Shown here piece after piece: positions 53,142 to 62,790 of a DNA stretch of 64,000 nucleotides. The position numbers and the translations under genes are program-made. Positions within the stretch are counted from its first letter, which is position 1. Each line of letters begins with the position of its first letter. Origin of the DNA: Chlorobiota bacterium (GTDB lineage Bacteria > Bacteroidota > Ignavibacteria > OLB7); the NCBI GenBank assembly GCA_028287785.1, contig JAQBOZ010000003.1:17648-81647 (forward strand), given 5' to 3'. Under the pieces are notes generated by a model, which was not told the origin of the DNA, did no database searches, and saw only the letters and a program-made list of their open reading frames with translations.

Positions 53142-53410
53142 GATCAATCCGTTACGTTAACAACGCAATGTGACGAAGTCGCGCGGCCTCCAATTGCCGC
53201 CACCGGCCTTCGTATCCCCCGAATATGCACCCCGTCCATTGAACCGCAAAAAGCAGGTCCGCTTTCGGCAACCATGATGATTCCAGGGGACGTGGTGGAA
53301 GGCGCATACGGGGCACGATCGTTGCGGATTCATTTTTTCGCCGAATCATGGAAAGCTGTACGTTCGGCGCGCGGGCCTCTCCCCCGACCAGAACATTCCG
53401 GAGCAAGCGC

Positions 53411-54163
53411 ATGGGCAGGCTGAGCATCGTGATACCGACCCTGAACGAGGAGCAGCACATAGGCGCATGCCTGGAATCCGTGCATACGCTGGATGCCGAG
53501 GTGATCGTGGCCGACGGCGGTTCGAGCGATGCGACCGGAACGATTGCGCGGCGCCATGGAGCCCGGCTGATCCATGTCCCAAGAGGACGGGGAAGCCAGC
53601 TTCGCGCCGGGGCAGCCGCCGCCGGAGGGGATGCGATCCTCTTCATCCACGCCGATTGCGTCCTGGCCGAAAGCGGCGCCCGCGCCGTGATGAGCGCAAT
53701 TGCCGATCCCTCGTTCACGATCGGCACCCTCCGTCTGCGCCTGGCCGGCCGCCATCCTCTCTATAATCTCTATTCCTGGTTTACCCGCTTCGATTCGATA
53801 TGGACATCGTTCGGCGATCAGGGGATCGTGATACGGAGGGGGCTCTACGATCGGCTGGGAGGCTTCCCCGACTGGCCGTTGCTGGAGGATGTGAAATTGC
53901 TCCGCGAGGCCAGGCGGACGGCGAAGATCCATTCGCTCCCCGGCGAGATGATCACCTCCGCGCGACGATTCGAACGGGTCGGGATAGCGCGGCAGCAGTT
54001 TCGAAACGGCGGCATCCTCATCCGGTATCTTCTTGGCACATCGCCGGAATCGCTCGCCCGCGGCTATGCGGACGAGCCCGCATTGGAGACGGCCATATCC
54101 CCCGGACCGGCCCCGGCCGCACATAATTCCCTCGTTGGGTCACCCCGCTGGCACGAGGCTTGA
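53411..54163 (+). CDS. TIGR04283-type family 2 glycosyltransferase
   Basis: From ATG 53411 the protein is 250 residues. It has GT-A features: IVIPTLNEEQHIGACLESV (6-24), IVADGGSSDATG, RGRGSQLRAGAAAAGGD and LFIHADC. The FGDQGIVIRRGLYDRLGGFPDWPLLEDVKLLREAR block is characteristic of the TIGR04283 group, some members of which are linked to arsenosugar biosynthesis. No arsenic genes are nearby, so the substrate is open. The BON lipoprotein gene follows after 50 bp. Confidence 0.85.
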   Translation: MGRLSIVIPTLNEEQHIGACLESVHTLDAEVIVADGGSSDATGTIARRHGARLIHVPRGRGSQLRAGAAAAGGDAILFIHADCVLAESGARAVMSAIADPSFTIGTLRLRLAGRHPLYNLYSWFTRFDSIWTSFGDQGIVIRRGLYDRLGGFPDWPLLEDVKLLREARRTAKIHSLPGEMITSARRFERVGIARQQFRNGGILIRYLLGTSPESLARGYADEPALETAISPGPAPAAHNSLVGSPRWHEA

Positions 54164-54213
54164 TCCGGGTGTCACTTCGGATCAATTCATTCAGATAATC
54201 GGGACAAAGAACA

Positions 54214-54594
54214 ATGAAGATTACGCACATGCTCACGATCGCGCTTTGCGCGCTTGGACTCCTGACCACGCAGGCCTGCAAGAAGGATGTCGAGATCAAG
54301 ACATCCACGGCCGACAGCAGCACCGTTTCCGGCAGCCGGATGGATACGGCCGGTCAGAACAATACGGTCGGGCAGGAACTGACCGCCGAGGCGATCGAGA
54401 AGAAGGTGGAGGCGAAGTTGATCGCGAAGCCGGGATTCGGCGGCATAACCGTGTCATCCGGAGCGCCGGGGGCGATCATCCTGACCGGCACTGTCGCATC
54501 GGAGAATGAGCTGGGAACGGCGAAAGTGCTGGCGGAGGGGACGGAAGGCGTAAAGAGCGTCGATCTCAAGGGCGTGAAGATCGTCAAGAAATAA
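54214..54594 (+). CDS. BON-domain lipoprotein
   Basis: The 126-residue protein has a lipobox (TTQAC, Cys22) and a single BON domain (about 55-124; LTAEAIEKKVEAKLIAKPG ... IILTGTVASENELGTAKVLA). BON domains bind phospholipid or associate with membranes, as in OsmY. Probably periplasmic face of the outer membrane. A strong terminator follows. Confidence 0.87.
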   Translation: MKITHMLTIALCALGLLTTQACKKDVEIKTSTADSSTVSGSRMDTAGQNNTVGQELTAEAIEKKVEAKLIAKPGFGGITVSSGAPGAIILTGTVASENELGTAKVLAEGTEGVKSVDLKGVKIVKK

Positions 54595-54626
54595 CGCATC
54601 ATCGGCCCACGCCGCGATTGTATGCA

Positions 54627-54668
54627 AACAACCCCACGGTCGTCCGGCGACGGTGGGGTTGTTCGTTT
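54627..54668 (+). terminator. Rho-independent terminator of the BON gene
   Basis: AACAACCCCAC (54627-54637) pairs with GTGGGGTTGTT (54653-54663), with further pairing inside the loop, followed by CGTTTT. Confidence 0.88.
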
Positions 54669-54711
54669 TCAGACGGAGGCGGCGGCGCGACCGGAAATCG
54701 GCGGGTGCTCA

Positions 54712-55359
54712 TTATTCATCCTCCTGGGCCGCCTCCACCGCGCGGAGAATATTCTCGGAATCGTCGGCCAGGAAGGTGTAGGAGCGGACGAACTGGGCGA
54801 AGGCGGGGAGGGATCGGTCGAGCGCCTCGGCGTTGCGGCATGAGAGGATCATCAGCACGATCACCGTCCGTTCCTCGATGTACGCGGTCTGTTCGATCGC
54901 CCCGGAGGGGCCACCGGAGAAGCGTCGCACGGTGGCCTGCCTGCCGGAAGGGAAGGAGACCGCGGGAAGATCGGCAACGACGGCGTTCGGCGATGTGTTC
55001 CGATAGCGGTTGCGATCGTACTCGAGCATCGCCGCCAGATCCTTGATCTGCTGATCGCGCGGGATCACCTGGCAGTACATCACCGCCGGGCTCGCGGCCC
55101 ATCGCTCCCCCTTTGGATAGAACACCGCCTGCAATCCCTGCCGCCGGCCGCTGCTGTTGTCCAGCGTCCATTTGTCCGGCGCGCGGACGGTGAAGGCATG
55201 GCGCGGTCCGTAGATCAGCGCCGCCGGGTTGGCGCGCGCGGTATCGGGTTTCGCGGCGGTGTTGGCGGGGGGGGTGCTCACCGGCCCCTGCGCGGCAAGG
55301 GTTCCGGCAGCGAGAAATGCGGAAAGAATCGGGAGATGTAATCGGTATCGGGATATCAT
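54712..55359 (-). CDS. Exported protein of unknown function
   Basis: From ATG 55359 the protein is 215 residues with a signal peptide (about 1-23, ending LAAQ); ATGs at 55365, 55371 and 55380 are also possible. The mature part has a beta-rich domain (FTVRAPDKWTLDNSSGRRQGL ... ASPAVMYCQVIPRD) and a helical C-terminus. The layout is like small PsbP/DUF1795-type or lipocalin-like periplasmic proteins, but I cannot assign a family. Located between the BON gene (convergent) and DedA gene. Confidence 0.7.
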   Translation of the reverse strand: MISRYRLHLPILSAFLAAGTLAAQGPVSTPPANTAAKPDTARANPAALIYGPRHAFTVRAPDKWTLDNSSGRRQGLQAVFYPKGERWAASPAVMYCQVIPRDQQIKDLAAMLEYDRNRYRNTSPNAVVADLPAVSFPSGRQATVRRFSGGPSGAIEQTAYIEERTVIVLMILSCRNAEALDRSLPAFAQFVRSYTFLADDSENILRAVEAAQEDE

Positions 55360-55467
55360 CGGCATCACCATCGGGTTCATCGAATCATGCGCGGGAGGGT
55401 CGCGATCGCACGCCGGGTTTCATCGCGGTGACGGGGAGGCGGCATGCCCGGCACCGGCGCGACATCA

Positions 55468-56130
55468 TCAGGCACGTTCCTTCTCCAGAGCCGCCCGTTT
55501 CCGTCGCCGCGCCTTGATCAGCTCCAGGGCAACGGGGATCAGGGAAACGAGGATCACCACGAAGATGACATAGTGAAGATACTGGTCGATATTCTTGATC
55601 GAGCTGCCGAGGACGTATCCGACGATGGTGGTGGCGCCGATCCAGAGGACGCCGCCGGCGATGTTGAAGACCGCGAACTCCCGGTACGGCATGCGCGCCA
55701 GCCCTGCCACCACAGGGGCAAAGGTCCTGATCACCGGGATAAACCGCGCCAGCACGATCGTCTTGCCGCCATGCTTCGCGTAAAACGCCCTGGTCTCATC
55801 GATATGCCGTTTCTTGAAGAACCGGGAATCGGGACGGTTGAGCAGACGGCTGCCGCCACGGAGGCCGATCGTATAGCCGACCGCGTCGCCGATGATGGCG
55901 GCCGGGATCAGCAGGAGATTCAGCCAGAGGATATCCAGGTTGAACTTCCCGGCGGCGGCCAGCACCCCCGCCGTTACCAGCAGGGAATCGCCCGGAAGGA
56001 AGAACCCGACCAGCAGCCCCGTCTCTGAAAAAATGATGATAAAGAGGATCACATAGCCCCCCCACGCTATCAACTGCTCGAAGCCGCCGGGGGAGGTGAT
56101 CATATGGAAGAATTCGGAAATGGAACCCAT
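55468..56130 (-). CDS. DedA-family membrane protein
   Basis: From ATG 56130 the protein is 220 residues with about four to five membrane helices. DedA motifs are present: ETGLLVGFFLPGDSLL, the GDAVGYTIGLRGG segment, and ARFIPVIRTFAPVVAGLARMPY with the conserved Arg/Pro residues. DedA proteins are implicated in lipid-carrier (undecaprenyl phosphate) recycling and envelope integrity. A long 5' extension on the same frame crosses the repeat at 56167 and is not coding. Confidence 0.93.
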   Translation of the reverse strand: MGSISEFFHMITSPGGFEQLIAWGGYVILFIIIFSETGLLVGFFLPGDSLLVTAGVLAAAGKFNLDILWLNLLLIPAAIIGDAVGYTIGLRGGSRLLNRPDSRFFKKRHIDETRAFYAKHGGKTIVLARFIPVIRTFAPVVAGLARMPYREFAVFNIAGGVLWIGATTIVGYVLGSSIKNIDQYLHYVIFVVILVSLIPVALELIKARRRKRAALEKERA

Positions 56131-56166
56131 AGTGCTTTTAACGAAATGCCAGCAACATGCCAGGGC

Positions 56167-56221
56167 GTGCGCGGGGCTATGCCCCGCGCACCAGGAATTG
56201 CGCCCCTCCGGGGCTTGAAGA
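56167..56221 (+). repeat. Two-hairpin intergenic repeat, copy 5
   Basis: GTGCGCGGGGC-TAT-GCCCCGCGCAC, spacer CAGGAATTGC, then GCCCCTCCGGGGC and TTGAAG. It lies upstream of the DedA start and downstream of ruvC, both on the minus strand. It is among the best-conserved copies. Confidence 0.8.
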
Positions 56222-56336
56222 ACAACAGGATCTGCCCCAAGCCCCATGCGGGAGCTATGGCGCGGCGGGAGCAAGCGACGATAATACGAAGCGTCCGGCC
56301 CCGCCACAAGACTGCGCCGGGGCGGAGGAAGCGGGC

Positions 56337-56879
56337 TTATCGCGTAAGCGCTATTCTGTCGGGGTTGTCGATGATGAACTGCTTCCAGCTCCCGGACTTC
56401 GACTGCGGTCGGCTTATCCGGTTGGCGTGGCAGATGGCGACGCCCAGGGCATCGCTGGCGTCCATGAACGCATGGCGCTCGGCGATGCTCAGCAGTTGCA
56501 TCACCATATACTCCACCCGTTCCTTCGACGCGGCCCCGCTGCCGGTCACGGCCAGCTTCACCTCTCGGGGGGCATATTCGGAGGTCGGGATCTCCCTGAG
56601 AACGGCGGCAAGGATGGAGACGCCGCGCGCATGCCCCAGCTTCAGCGTGGACTGCACATTCTTCGAATAGAAGGCCGATTCGATGGCGAACTCGTCGGGG
56701 GCGGTCCGCTCGATCACGCTCAGCAGGTTTATGTAGATCTCCCTGAGACGAAGCGGCATCGACCATGCCGCCTTCATTCTGATCACGCCATACTCCACAA
56801 GGCTCATCTTCCCCGCCTCGCAGTCGATAACTCCGAAGCCGGTGATCAACGTCCCCGGATCCACTCCAATGATTCGCAT
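56337..56879 (-). CDS. ruvC: Holliday junction resolvase RuvC
   Basis: From ATG 56879 the protein is 180 residues. All four acidic catalytic residues are in place: D7 (GVDPGT), E67 (AIESAFY), and D140/D143 (DASDALGVAICH). It cleaves four-way junctions during recombination with RuvAB, which is not in this window. An upstream extension of the frame to 57149 lacks family sequence. Confidence 0.95.
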   Translation of the reverse strand: MRIIGVDPGTLITGFGVIDCEAGKMSLVEYGVIRMKAAWSMPLRLREIYINLLSVIERTAPDEFAIESAFYSKNVQSTLKLGHARGVSILAAVLREIPTSEYAPREVKLAVTGSGAASKERVEYMVMQLLSIAERHAFMDASDALGVAICHANRISRPQSKSGSWKQFIIDNPDRIALTR

Positions 56880-57151
56880 AGTGTCGCCAGCTCCACGACC
56901 AGTTTCCACAATGAATCGATAATTTCGACGCGTCATTGTAGGTTTATCGCCGGATAAAGTACGGCGGAGTGCAGGTGAATACCAATGAAAGCCGAAATCG
57001 AAGTAGATTGACCGACCGTCAGGCGAGCCTGAAAGCCGCGCCGGAGGCGGCTCGCGGGGATTCACCGGCATGTGCGCCCGCCGATTCCGGCGACGTTCCC
57101 GCCCCGACAGTTTCCGGCGCATTACGAACCAACTCCCTCTGACCCGCATCT

Positions 57152-59236
57152 ATGAGTCGCGAACAAGCAACCTCGCCGGCGGAGCGCACCGATCCCGCCG
57201 TCCGCACGATTCAACCCCATCTCCTTCGCTGGACCGCCGTGGCGGTCGCGGCCGTCGCGTTCATCATCTACCTTATCACGATGAACCGGACATTCGGCTT
57301 CATCGACAAGGGGGAGCTGGTGGCCGTGGCAAGCACGCTGGGCGTGGCGCATCCCACCGGCTACCCGACGATCATGCTCCTGGGCTATCTCTTCACCAAG
57401 CTCCTTCCGATGCGCCCGGTGCTGACGCTCAACGCGATGGCCGCGCTCTTCACGGCCATCGGCGCCGGGGTGCTCACCATCCTGTTGGACGATCTTCTGG
57501 CGCGCGCGCTCCGCTCGCGGGCTCTCAAACCGGGACCGAAAAAGGGGACGAAGGGAAAGAACGGGGAGGCAACGATATCGACGACGCCGGAGGAGATGAC
57601 GCCGGCCACGCGCGCCATCTGCGCCGGGTTCTCAGCGCTCTTCGTGGCGTTCACCGCCACATGGTGGGATCAGGGAAACGGGTTCGAGGTCTACTCGCTC
57701 CACGCGGTGATGATGCCGCTGGTGACCATCCTCTTTCTACGATTCATGGATGAGGAGGCGACGCTCGACCGCGTCAATCCCGCCGCCCGGATGACCAGGC
57801 GCGGCTTCTGGTTCGCGCTGATGCTGGGGCTTTCCTTCACCAACCATATGAGCACGATCCTCCTGGCCCCCGCATTCCTGCTCTACTATGCCTGGACGGC
57901 GATAACGCTTCGGAACGATCCCGCGACCCCCGGTGCCCGCCATTATCTCGCCCCCCGGCTCCGGCGGCTCCTCTTTCTGGGGGGTCCCTTTCTGCTGGGG
58001 CTTCTTCCCTATGTCCTGCTTCCCATCATCTCCAGCATGGGGCCGCGGTTCAACTGGGGGAACACCCATACGGCAAAGGGCTTCTGGGACCATATCACCG
58101 GGAAGATCTACCAGGTCTACATGTTCGACAACCTCACCACGTTCCAGCAGCAGAGCCGGTATTTCTTCAGCCGTCTCCCCGCGGAGATGGCCTATGCCGG
58201 GCTGGTGGTCGTGCTGGCCGGCATTGTCATTCTGGCGATACGGAATGTGAAGCTCTCGGTCCTTGTGCTCCTCCTTTTTCTGGCCTGCATCTTCTATTCC
58301 GGCTGGTACGACATCATGGAGATCGGGCCGTACTACATGACCGCGATCTTCGCCCTCGGCATCTGGTTCGCAATCGGCCTCGGCGCCATCCACAGGCTGG
58401 CCGGAGCGCCCATCACCATCGGTCTGGCCGCGCTGCTGGCAATGGGAAACTGCGCCATCAACTATGCCGACGGGGATGAAAGCCGGAATACGCTGGTGGA
58501 GGATATGACGGTGAATGTCCTTCAGACCCTTCCGCAAAACGCCATCATCTTCTCCTCGCAGTGGGATTTCTGGGTTTCCGGGAGCTTCTACATGCAGGTG
58601 GTGGAGGGGCTGCGCCCTGATGTGATGGTGATCGATCCCGAGCTGCTCCGCCGTTCATGGTACCTGGACGATATGACACGCGCCTACCCGGAGTTCATGC
58701 GCGGAGTAAAGCCGGCGGTGGACAGATTCCGCGAGGAGGTCTACAAGTTCGACAACGATCTTCCGTATCAGGCCGATATCATCCAGTCCACCTATATCGG
58801 GATGATGAACGCGATGATCGACAGCAACATCAGCCGCCGTCCGGTCTGCGTGGCCGGCGAGGTCGATCCCGCCGTCGGCGCGCGATGGGTCCGCACACCC
58901 TACTATCTCTCGTTGCGGCTGATGCCGGATACCACGTATCTCCCGCAGGAGTTTCCACACTACCGGTTCGCCTTCTGGCCCGGACATGTGGATGGATACG
59001 TCAGCAAGATCTACGAACTCTATGCCCGCAGCGCCGTGGCGCGGCTTCTCTACGAGGCACAGCATAACCGGAACGATCTCGCCCAGCGCTACTATGACCT
59101 GGCGATGAGCTTCGATCCCGGCTTCGCGGTCAGGGATATCCCCGGCCTCCCGCTCAACAGCACCGATCAGGTCACCGGGATGATCGGCTTCTTCGATCAG
59201 ATCCGCGCGATGAGACCGCAAGTGCCGGGACGGTAA
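57152..59236 (+). CDS. DUF2723 / TMEM260-like multi-spanning membrane protein
   Basis: The 694-residue protein has about ten to twelve membrane helices, starting near residue 30. The family signature GELVAVASTLGVAHPTGYP (near 53-71) is exact for DUF2723. Further helices lie around 150-210, 215-235, 270-295 and 350-440. The C-terminal 230 residues are soluble. Eukaryotic TMEM260 is a protein O-mannosyltransferase with a GT-C-like fold. Bacterial members are widespread in the FCB group and are likely GT-C glycosyltransferases. It stands apart from the neighbouring genes, convergent with the large regulator. Confidence 0.9.
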   Translation: MSREQATSPAERTDPAVRTIQPHLLRWTAVAVAAVAFIIYLITMNRTFGFIDKGELVAVASTLGVAHPTGYPTIMLLGYLFTKLLPMRPVLTLNAMAALFTAIGAGVLTILLDDLLARALRSRALKPGPKKGTKGKNGEATISTTPEEMTPATRAICAGFSALFVAFTATWWDQGNGFEVYSLHAVMMPLVTILFLRFMDEEATLDRVNPAARMTRRGFWFALMLGLSFTNHMSTILLAPAFLLYYAWTAITLRNDPATPGARHYLAPRLRRLLFLGGPFLLGLLPYVLLPIISSMGPRFNWGNTHTAKGFWDHITGKIYQVYMFDNLTTFQQQSRYFFSRLPAEMAYAGLVVVLAGIVILAIRNVKLSVLVLLLFLACIFYSGWYDIMEIGPYYMTAIFALGIWFAIGLGAIHRLAGAPITIGLAALLAMGNCAINYADGDESRNTLVEDMTVNVLQTLPQNAIIFSSQWDFWVSGSFYMQVVEGLRPDVMVIDPELLRRSWYLDDMTRAYPEFMRGVKPAVDRFREEVYKFDNDLPYQADIIQSTYIGMMNAMIDSNISRRPVCVAGEVDPAVGARWVRTPYYLSLRLMPDTTYLPQEFPHYRFAFWPGHVDGYVSKIYELYARSAVARLLYEAQHNRNDLAQRYYDLAMSFDPGFAVRDIPGLPLNSTDQVTGMIGFFDQIRAMRPQVPGR

Positions 59237-59262
59237 CGGAAGGGGAAATCACGGAGGAGCCC

Positions 59263-62200
59263 TCAGCTCCGAAGGATCGATTCGCGAAGATCGCGGAGGC
59301 TTTTCGATGGCTCGGTATCGTATTCCCGTTTCAGAAGCATCGCGAAATGATCGTAGGCGCGCAATGCGCGAAGCCGGTCCCCCTCGGCGCTCATGATGGC
59401 GAGCTTGATTCTCATCGCCTCCTCATCGGTCGGATCGATTTCCAGAAGGCTCTGCACGGATGCACGGGCCGCATCGAGCTCACCGCGACCGAGAGCGATC
59501 CCGGCGAGCCGGAGATGCGCGGCGCGACCTCTGGAGCGGAGGATATCGCGGGGAAGATCGCTCCACTCATCGTAAAGCCCCTCCAGGAATTCGCCGGCAT
59601 GGAGCGCGCAGGCGGCGACGAGAAGATCGTAGGCGCGGAAGGTCTTTCCCTGCCGGTCCGCCTCGGTCGCGTCGGCGATCTTCTGGAGGAACTCCAGCGC
59701 GTCCACAGCCACCAGATCGGCGTTCAGAGCGTAGGTGGAGCCATCGAAATCGATGCCGTCGCCGATCACCTGACGGAGGCCGGAGAGGGTGACGTGAAAA
59801 TTATTGGACGCGCCTTCACCGGAGGCGGCCTCTCCCCAGACCATGTCGATAAGCCGTTCGCGCGGAAGCCGCCGCCCCTGCACCGCCGCCGCCGTCAGGG
59901 CCGCGAGGATTTTCCGTGGCTTCGAATCGCTCTTCTGCGTTCCGAAATGACGGCCGCCCAGCTCCGCCCCCTGATGATCCAGCACGCGCAGCCGGCCGAA
60001 CGCCACAACACGGGGACGGACTGACGATGTCGTGGAGCCGGCGCGCCGCTCCGTTTCGACAAACGGCGCCAGATCGGCGGCGGAGAAGAGCGTCCCGGCG
60101 TGTTGCCGCAGCAGCGGCAGCGCCCACTCGATCCGGACCGGCGCTCCGAAACGCTTCCACTCGGCCAGCACATCCAGAGCCCGCGCGACCACCTCGGCGA
60201 AGAACGGAGGAACGGCTCTGCGGCGGGCGCCGGCCGACGCGACCCTGCCGGCGATAAGCGCGGCGTTGATGAAGAGCGCAAGGCCGTGCGGATCGTCAGG
60301 CCCGGCCGCGATCACCCGCCGGAAGAAATCCTCAGCCTCGGCAACCGTGGGAGCGGGCATCGCGAGAAGGATATCGGCCTCCAGTTCCAGTATATCGGTC
60401 TCGGCCCCCGAATGGTTCTCCTCCCTGCCGATCTCCAGCAGCTCCGCCAGTCGCCGGCGCTGCGCCTTCCAGTCGCCCATGCGGGCGGCAACCATGGAGC
60501 GGCAGAGTTCCACGAGGAAATGGCGGTAGGTGCGGCCGTTCGTCCGCGCGTCCTCCTCAAGCGCGTCGAGCAGGGCAAGGGAGTCCCCGTGTCGCTCCAG
60601 CTTCACAAGGAAAAGGGCCTTCATGATCATGGCGATCTGCCACATCGCTATCGACTTCACGCGCCACCGTATCTCGATGCTCCGGTCGATCAGCCGGACG
60701 GCCCCGGCAAAATCGCCACGCACGCCGCTGATGATCGCAAGCTGATACCACGCCGTGGATTCCGCGCGCGGAAGCACGAAGCGCTGAAGTTCCCGGATCA
60801 TCGAGCGGATCATCGGCTCGGCCCGGGCGTAATCGCTGGCATCGAGGAACTCATCGCTCAACAGGCTCCGAAGCTGAACCGCGCCCCTGGCCCTGCCGGT
60901 TCGCTCGCAGAGAGCAAGCATCGGCTCGAAATACTGGCGCAGCGGAATCCCCGGCCGGAACTCCGGCGAGATGCGGGAGATGGAGATGATGGCGTCGTAG
61001 GTGGCGGGGGAGAAGATGGTGAAATCGGCCTCCTCCAGAAGCTCGCGAAAGATGTTGACCGCCTCCGTGAAGTCCCCCACAACCAGCAGCGCGCTGCCGC
61101 GATGATGGAAGATATACCGTCGCAGCTCCCTTGCCGTATCCCGATCGATCGTATCGAGAAGGCTCTCCGCCCGCGCAAGCAGGGCAAGCGATTCATCCAC
61201 CTGCTTCTCGCGATAGTAGCACTCCGCATAGCTGCAAAGCGCCTGAACCATATGAGGAAACAGCTCGGGGAGTGGGCCGGATTGCTCGTAATCGTCAAGA
61301 ATCTGCCTGAGCACCCTCCGCTGTTCAACGGCATCGCCCGCCCGATAGAGCCCCACCGTATAGGATTGCAGCCAGGCGGCGGTATCGGCCGGGGACTGGC
61401 CGGCGCGGATATCGGCGATCTCCCGGAAGCACTCTCTGTAATACGCCACGGCCTCGCGGATCTCTCCCCGCGCATCGAAATCGGCGGCCGCCGAGAGAAG
61501 CGCATTCAGGATGACCAACCGTTCCTCCCGCGATGCCCCTTCCAGCAGCAGCCGGATCGTGCCGACCGGCACCTGAAGATCGGCCCCGGCGTGGGAGATG
61601 ACCTCGGAGAAACCGGCCCGTATCCGCTCGACCAGATTGCCGGCATGCCCCTCGGCCAGCGCAACCTGAAAGAGAAGCTCGTGAGGGAACTCGACGAATC
61701 GGGGGCCGACCGAGAGAAGATCGCGAGACTGGAGGAGAAGGTGCCAATCACCCTGCAACCCGAGCAGGGCAAGGGAGGAGAGGGGAACCCGGCGGCCGAG
61801 GAGGGCGACCATCGCAAGGGTTTCGCGGTCGGCGGCGGGGAGATCGCCAAGCTGGGCGCCGAGCGTGGGAAGCGCATCGAGCGCTGAAAAGGAGCAGAGG
61901 GAGAAGGGATGGATAACGCGCCAGCCGCCATCGCGCATGGCAATGCACCCGGCGCGGAGAAGCGCGTGCAGGGCGCCGCGGAAGAGCGCCGGAAGCCCGC
62001 GCGTGGCCTCGTAGAGCCAGGCCACATCCTCATCCCCAAGATCGATGCCGAGCAACTCCGCCATCTGCGCCGCCAGCATGCCGGGACGCAGCGGGCCGAT
62101 GATGATGGAGAGGAGCTCCGCGTCGCAGGAACGGGCAAGATCATCCAGATCGGAGAGGAAGGCGGACGATGCGGCGGCAACCAGCATGAACGGCCCCTCG

Positions 62201-62790
62201 ACAAGCGTAAGAAGGGAGGCCAGCTCGCGCGTGAACTCGGCCCCGGCGCCATCGATATCGTCGATCGCCAGCACCAGCGGCACGCGGCGCGCAAGCGTAT
62301 CCAGGACGCGACCGAGCACCCCCGGCAGCTCGTTCGGCGAGGTGGATTCGGTCAGCATCGATTCGATCTGGCGACGGAGCGCGGGACGGGATTCGAGCGA
62401 TTCGATCAACGCGCGACGGAGAAGGGAGAGCCCCCCCGCGTTGTCATCGCGATACATCCGGAGGCGGATCAGGAGCACCCTGTCCAGCTCCCGGCGACCA
62501 CAGAACTCATCGAGAAGCCGGGATGTGCCGCACCCCATCTCACCGGTCAGGGCGGCGATGATACGCGCACCGTTGTATGCGTCGGCCTGGGCCTCAAGGA
62601 GCCGTTGCAGCTCCACATCGCGCCCGATCAGCGGAAGCGGTCCGATACCCAGCCTGTTCTTGAAGATATCCGGCATATCTGCCGAGCTGCGTTGTTCGTG
62701 AATGTAGTTGCCGTGGGCGCCGCCCGCGAACGGGAACACGTCCGCATCGGAAGGGTCCGTCCCCGCTGGGAGGCGGACCCGGTGACGCAT
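59263..62790 (-). CDS. AfsR/SARP-like regulator with AAA-type domain lacking P-loop Lys
   Basis: The protein is 1175 residues if read from ATG 62790 and 1137 from ATG 62676. Order: an AAA/STAND-like ATPase (about 50-400) with GEMGCGTS in place of the Walker A GxxxxGKS and Walker B LVLAIDDID; a long TPR-like helical region (about 420-900); a winged-helix domain (about 950-1035; PRKILAALTAAAVQGRRLPRERLIDMVWG); and a C-terminal BTAD domain (about 1045-1175). This is the SARP/AfsR architecture with the domains in reverse order. The first ATG overlaps the upstream TAA (TAATG), favouring coupling; the later ATG gives a cleaner N-terminus. It likely binds DNA. Confidence 0.82.
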   Translation of the reverse strand: MRHRVRLPAGTDPSDADVFPFAGGAHGNYIHEQRSSADMPDIFKNRLGIGPLPLIGRDVELQRLLEAQADAYNGARIIAALTGEMGCGTSRLLDEFCGRRELDRVLLIRLRMYRDDNAGGLSLLRRALIESLESRPALRRQIESMLTESTSPNELPGVLGRVLDTLARRVPLVLAIDDIDGAGAEFTRELASLLTLVEGPFMLVAAASSAFLSDLDDLARSCDAELLSIIIGPLRPGMLAAQMAELLGIDLGDEDVAWLYEATRGLPALFRGALHALLRAGCIAMRDGGWRVIHPFSLCSFSALDALPTLGAQLGDLPAADRETLAMVALLGRRVPLSSLALLGLQGDWHLLLQSRDLLSVGPRFVEFPHELLFQVALAEGHAGNLVERIRAGFSEVISHAGADLQVPVGTIRLLLEGASREERLVILNALLSAAADFDARGEIREAVAYYRECFREIADIRAGQSPADTAAWLQSYTVGLYRAGDAVEQRRVLRQILDDYEQSGPLPELFPHMVQALCSYAECYYREKQVDESLALLARAESLLDTIDRDTARELRRYIFHHRGSALLVVGDFTEAVNIFRELLEEADFTIFSPATYDAIISISRISPEFRPGIPLRQYFEPMLALCERTGRARGAVQLRSLLSDEFLDASDYARAEPMIRSMIRELQRFVLPRAESTAWYQLAIISGVRGDFAGAVRLIDRSIEIRWRVKSIAMWQIAMIMKALFLVKLERHGDSLALLDALEEDARTNGRTYRHFLVELCRSMVAARMGDWKAQRRRLAELLEIGREENHSGAETDILELEADILLAMPAPTVAEAEDFFRRVIAAGPDDPHGLALFINAALIAGRVASAGARRRAVPPFFAEVVARALDVLAEWKRFGAPVRIEWALPLLRQHAGTLFSAADLAPFVETERRAGSTTSSVRPRVVAFGRLRVLDHQGAELGGRHFGTQKSDSKPRKILAALTAAAVQGRRLPRERLIDMVWGEAASGEGASNNFHVTLSGLRQVIGDGIDFDGSTYALNADLVAVDALEFLQKIADATEADRQGKTFRAYDLLVAACALHAGEFLEGLYDEWSDLPRDILRSRGRAAHLRLAGIALGRGELDAARASVQSLLEIDPTDEEAMRIKLAIMSAEGDRLRALRAYDHFAMLLKREYDTEPSKSLRDLRESILRS

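Noticed and set aside
62676..62790. Treating the first 38 residues of the AfsR-like regulator as certainly coding
   Set aside because: The TAATG overlap supports the upstream ATG, but the segment has no family features and neither start has a clear ribosome site, so it is kept only as the longer alternative.
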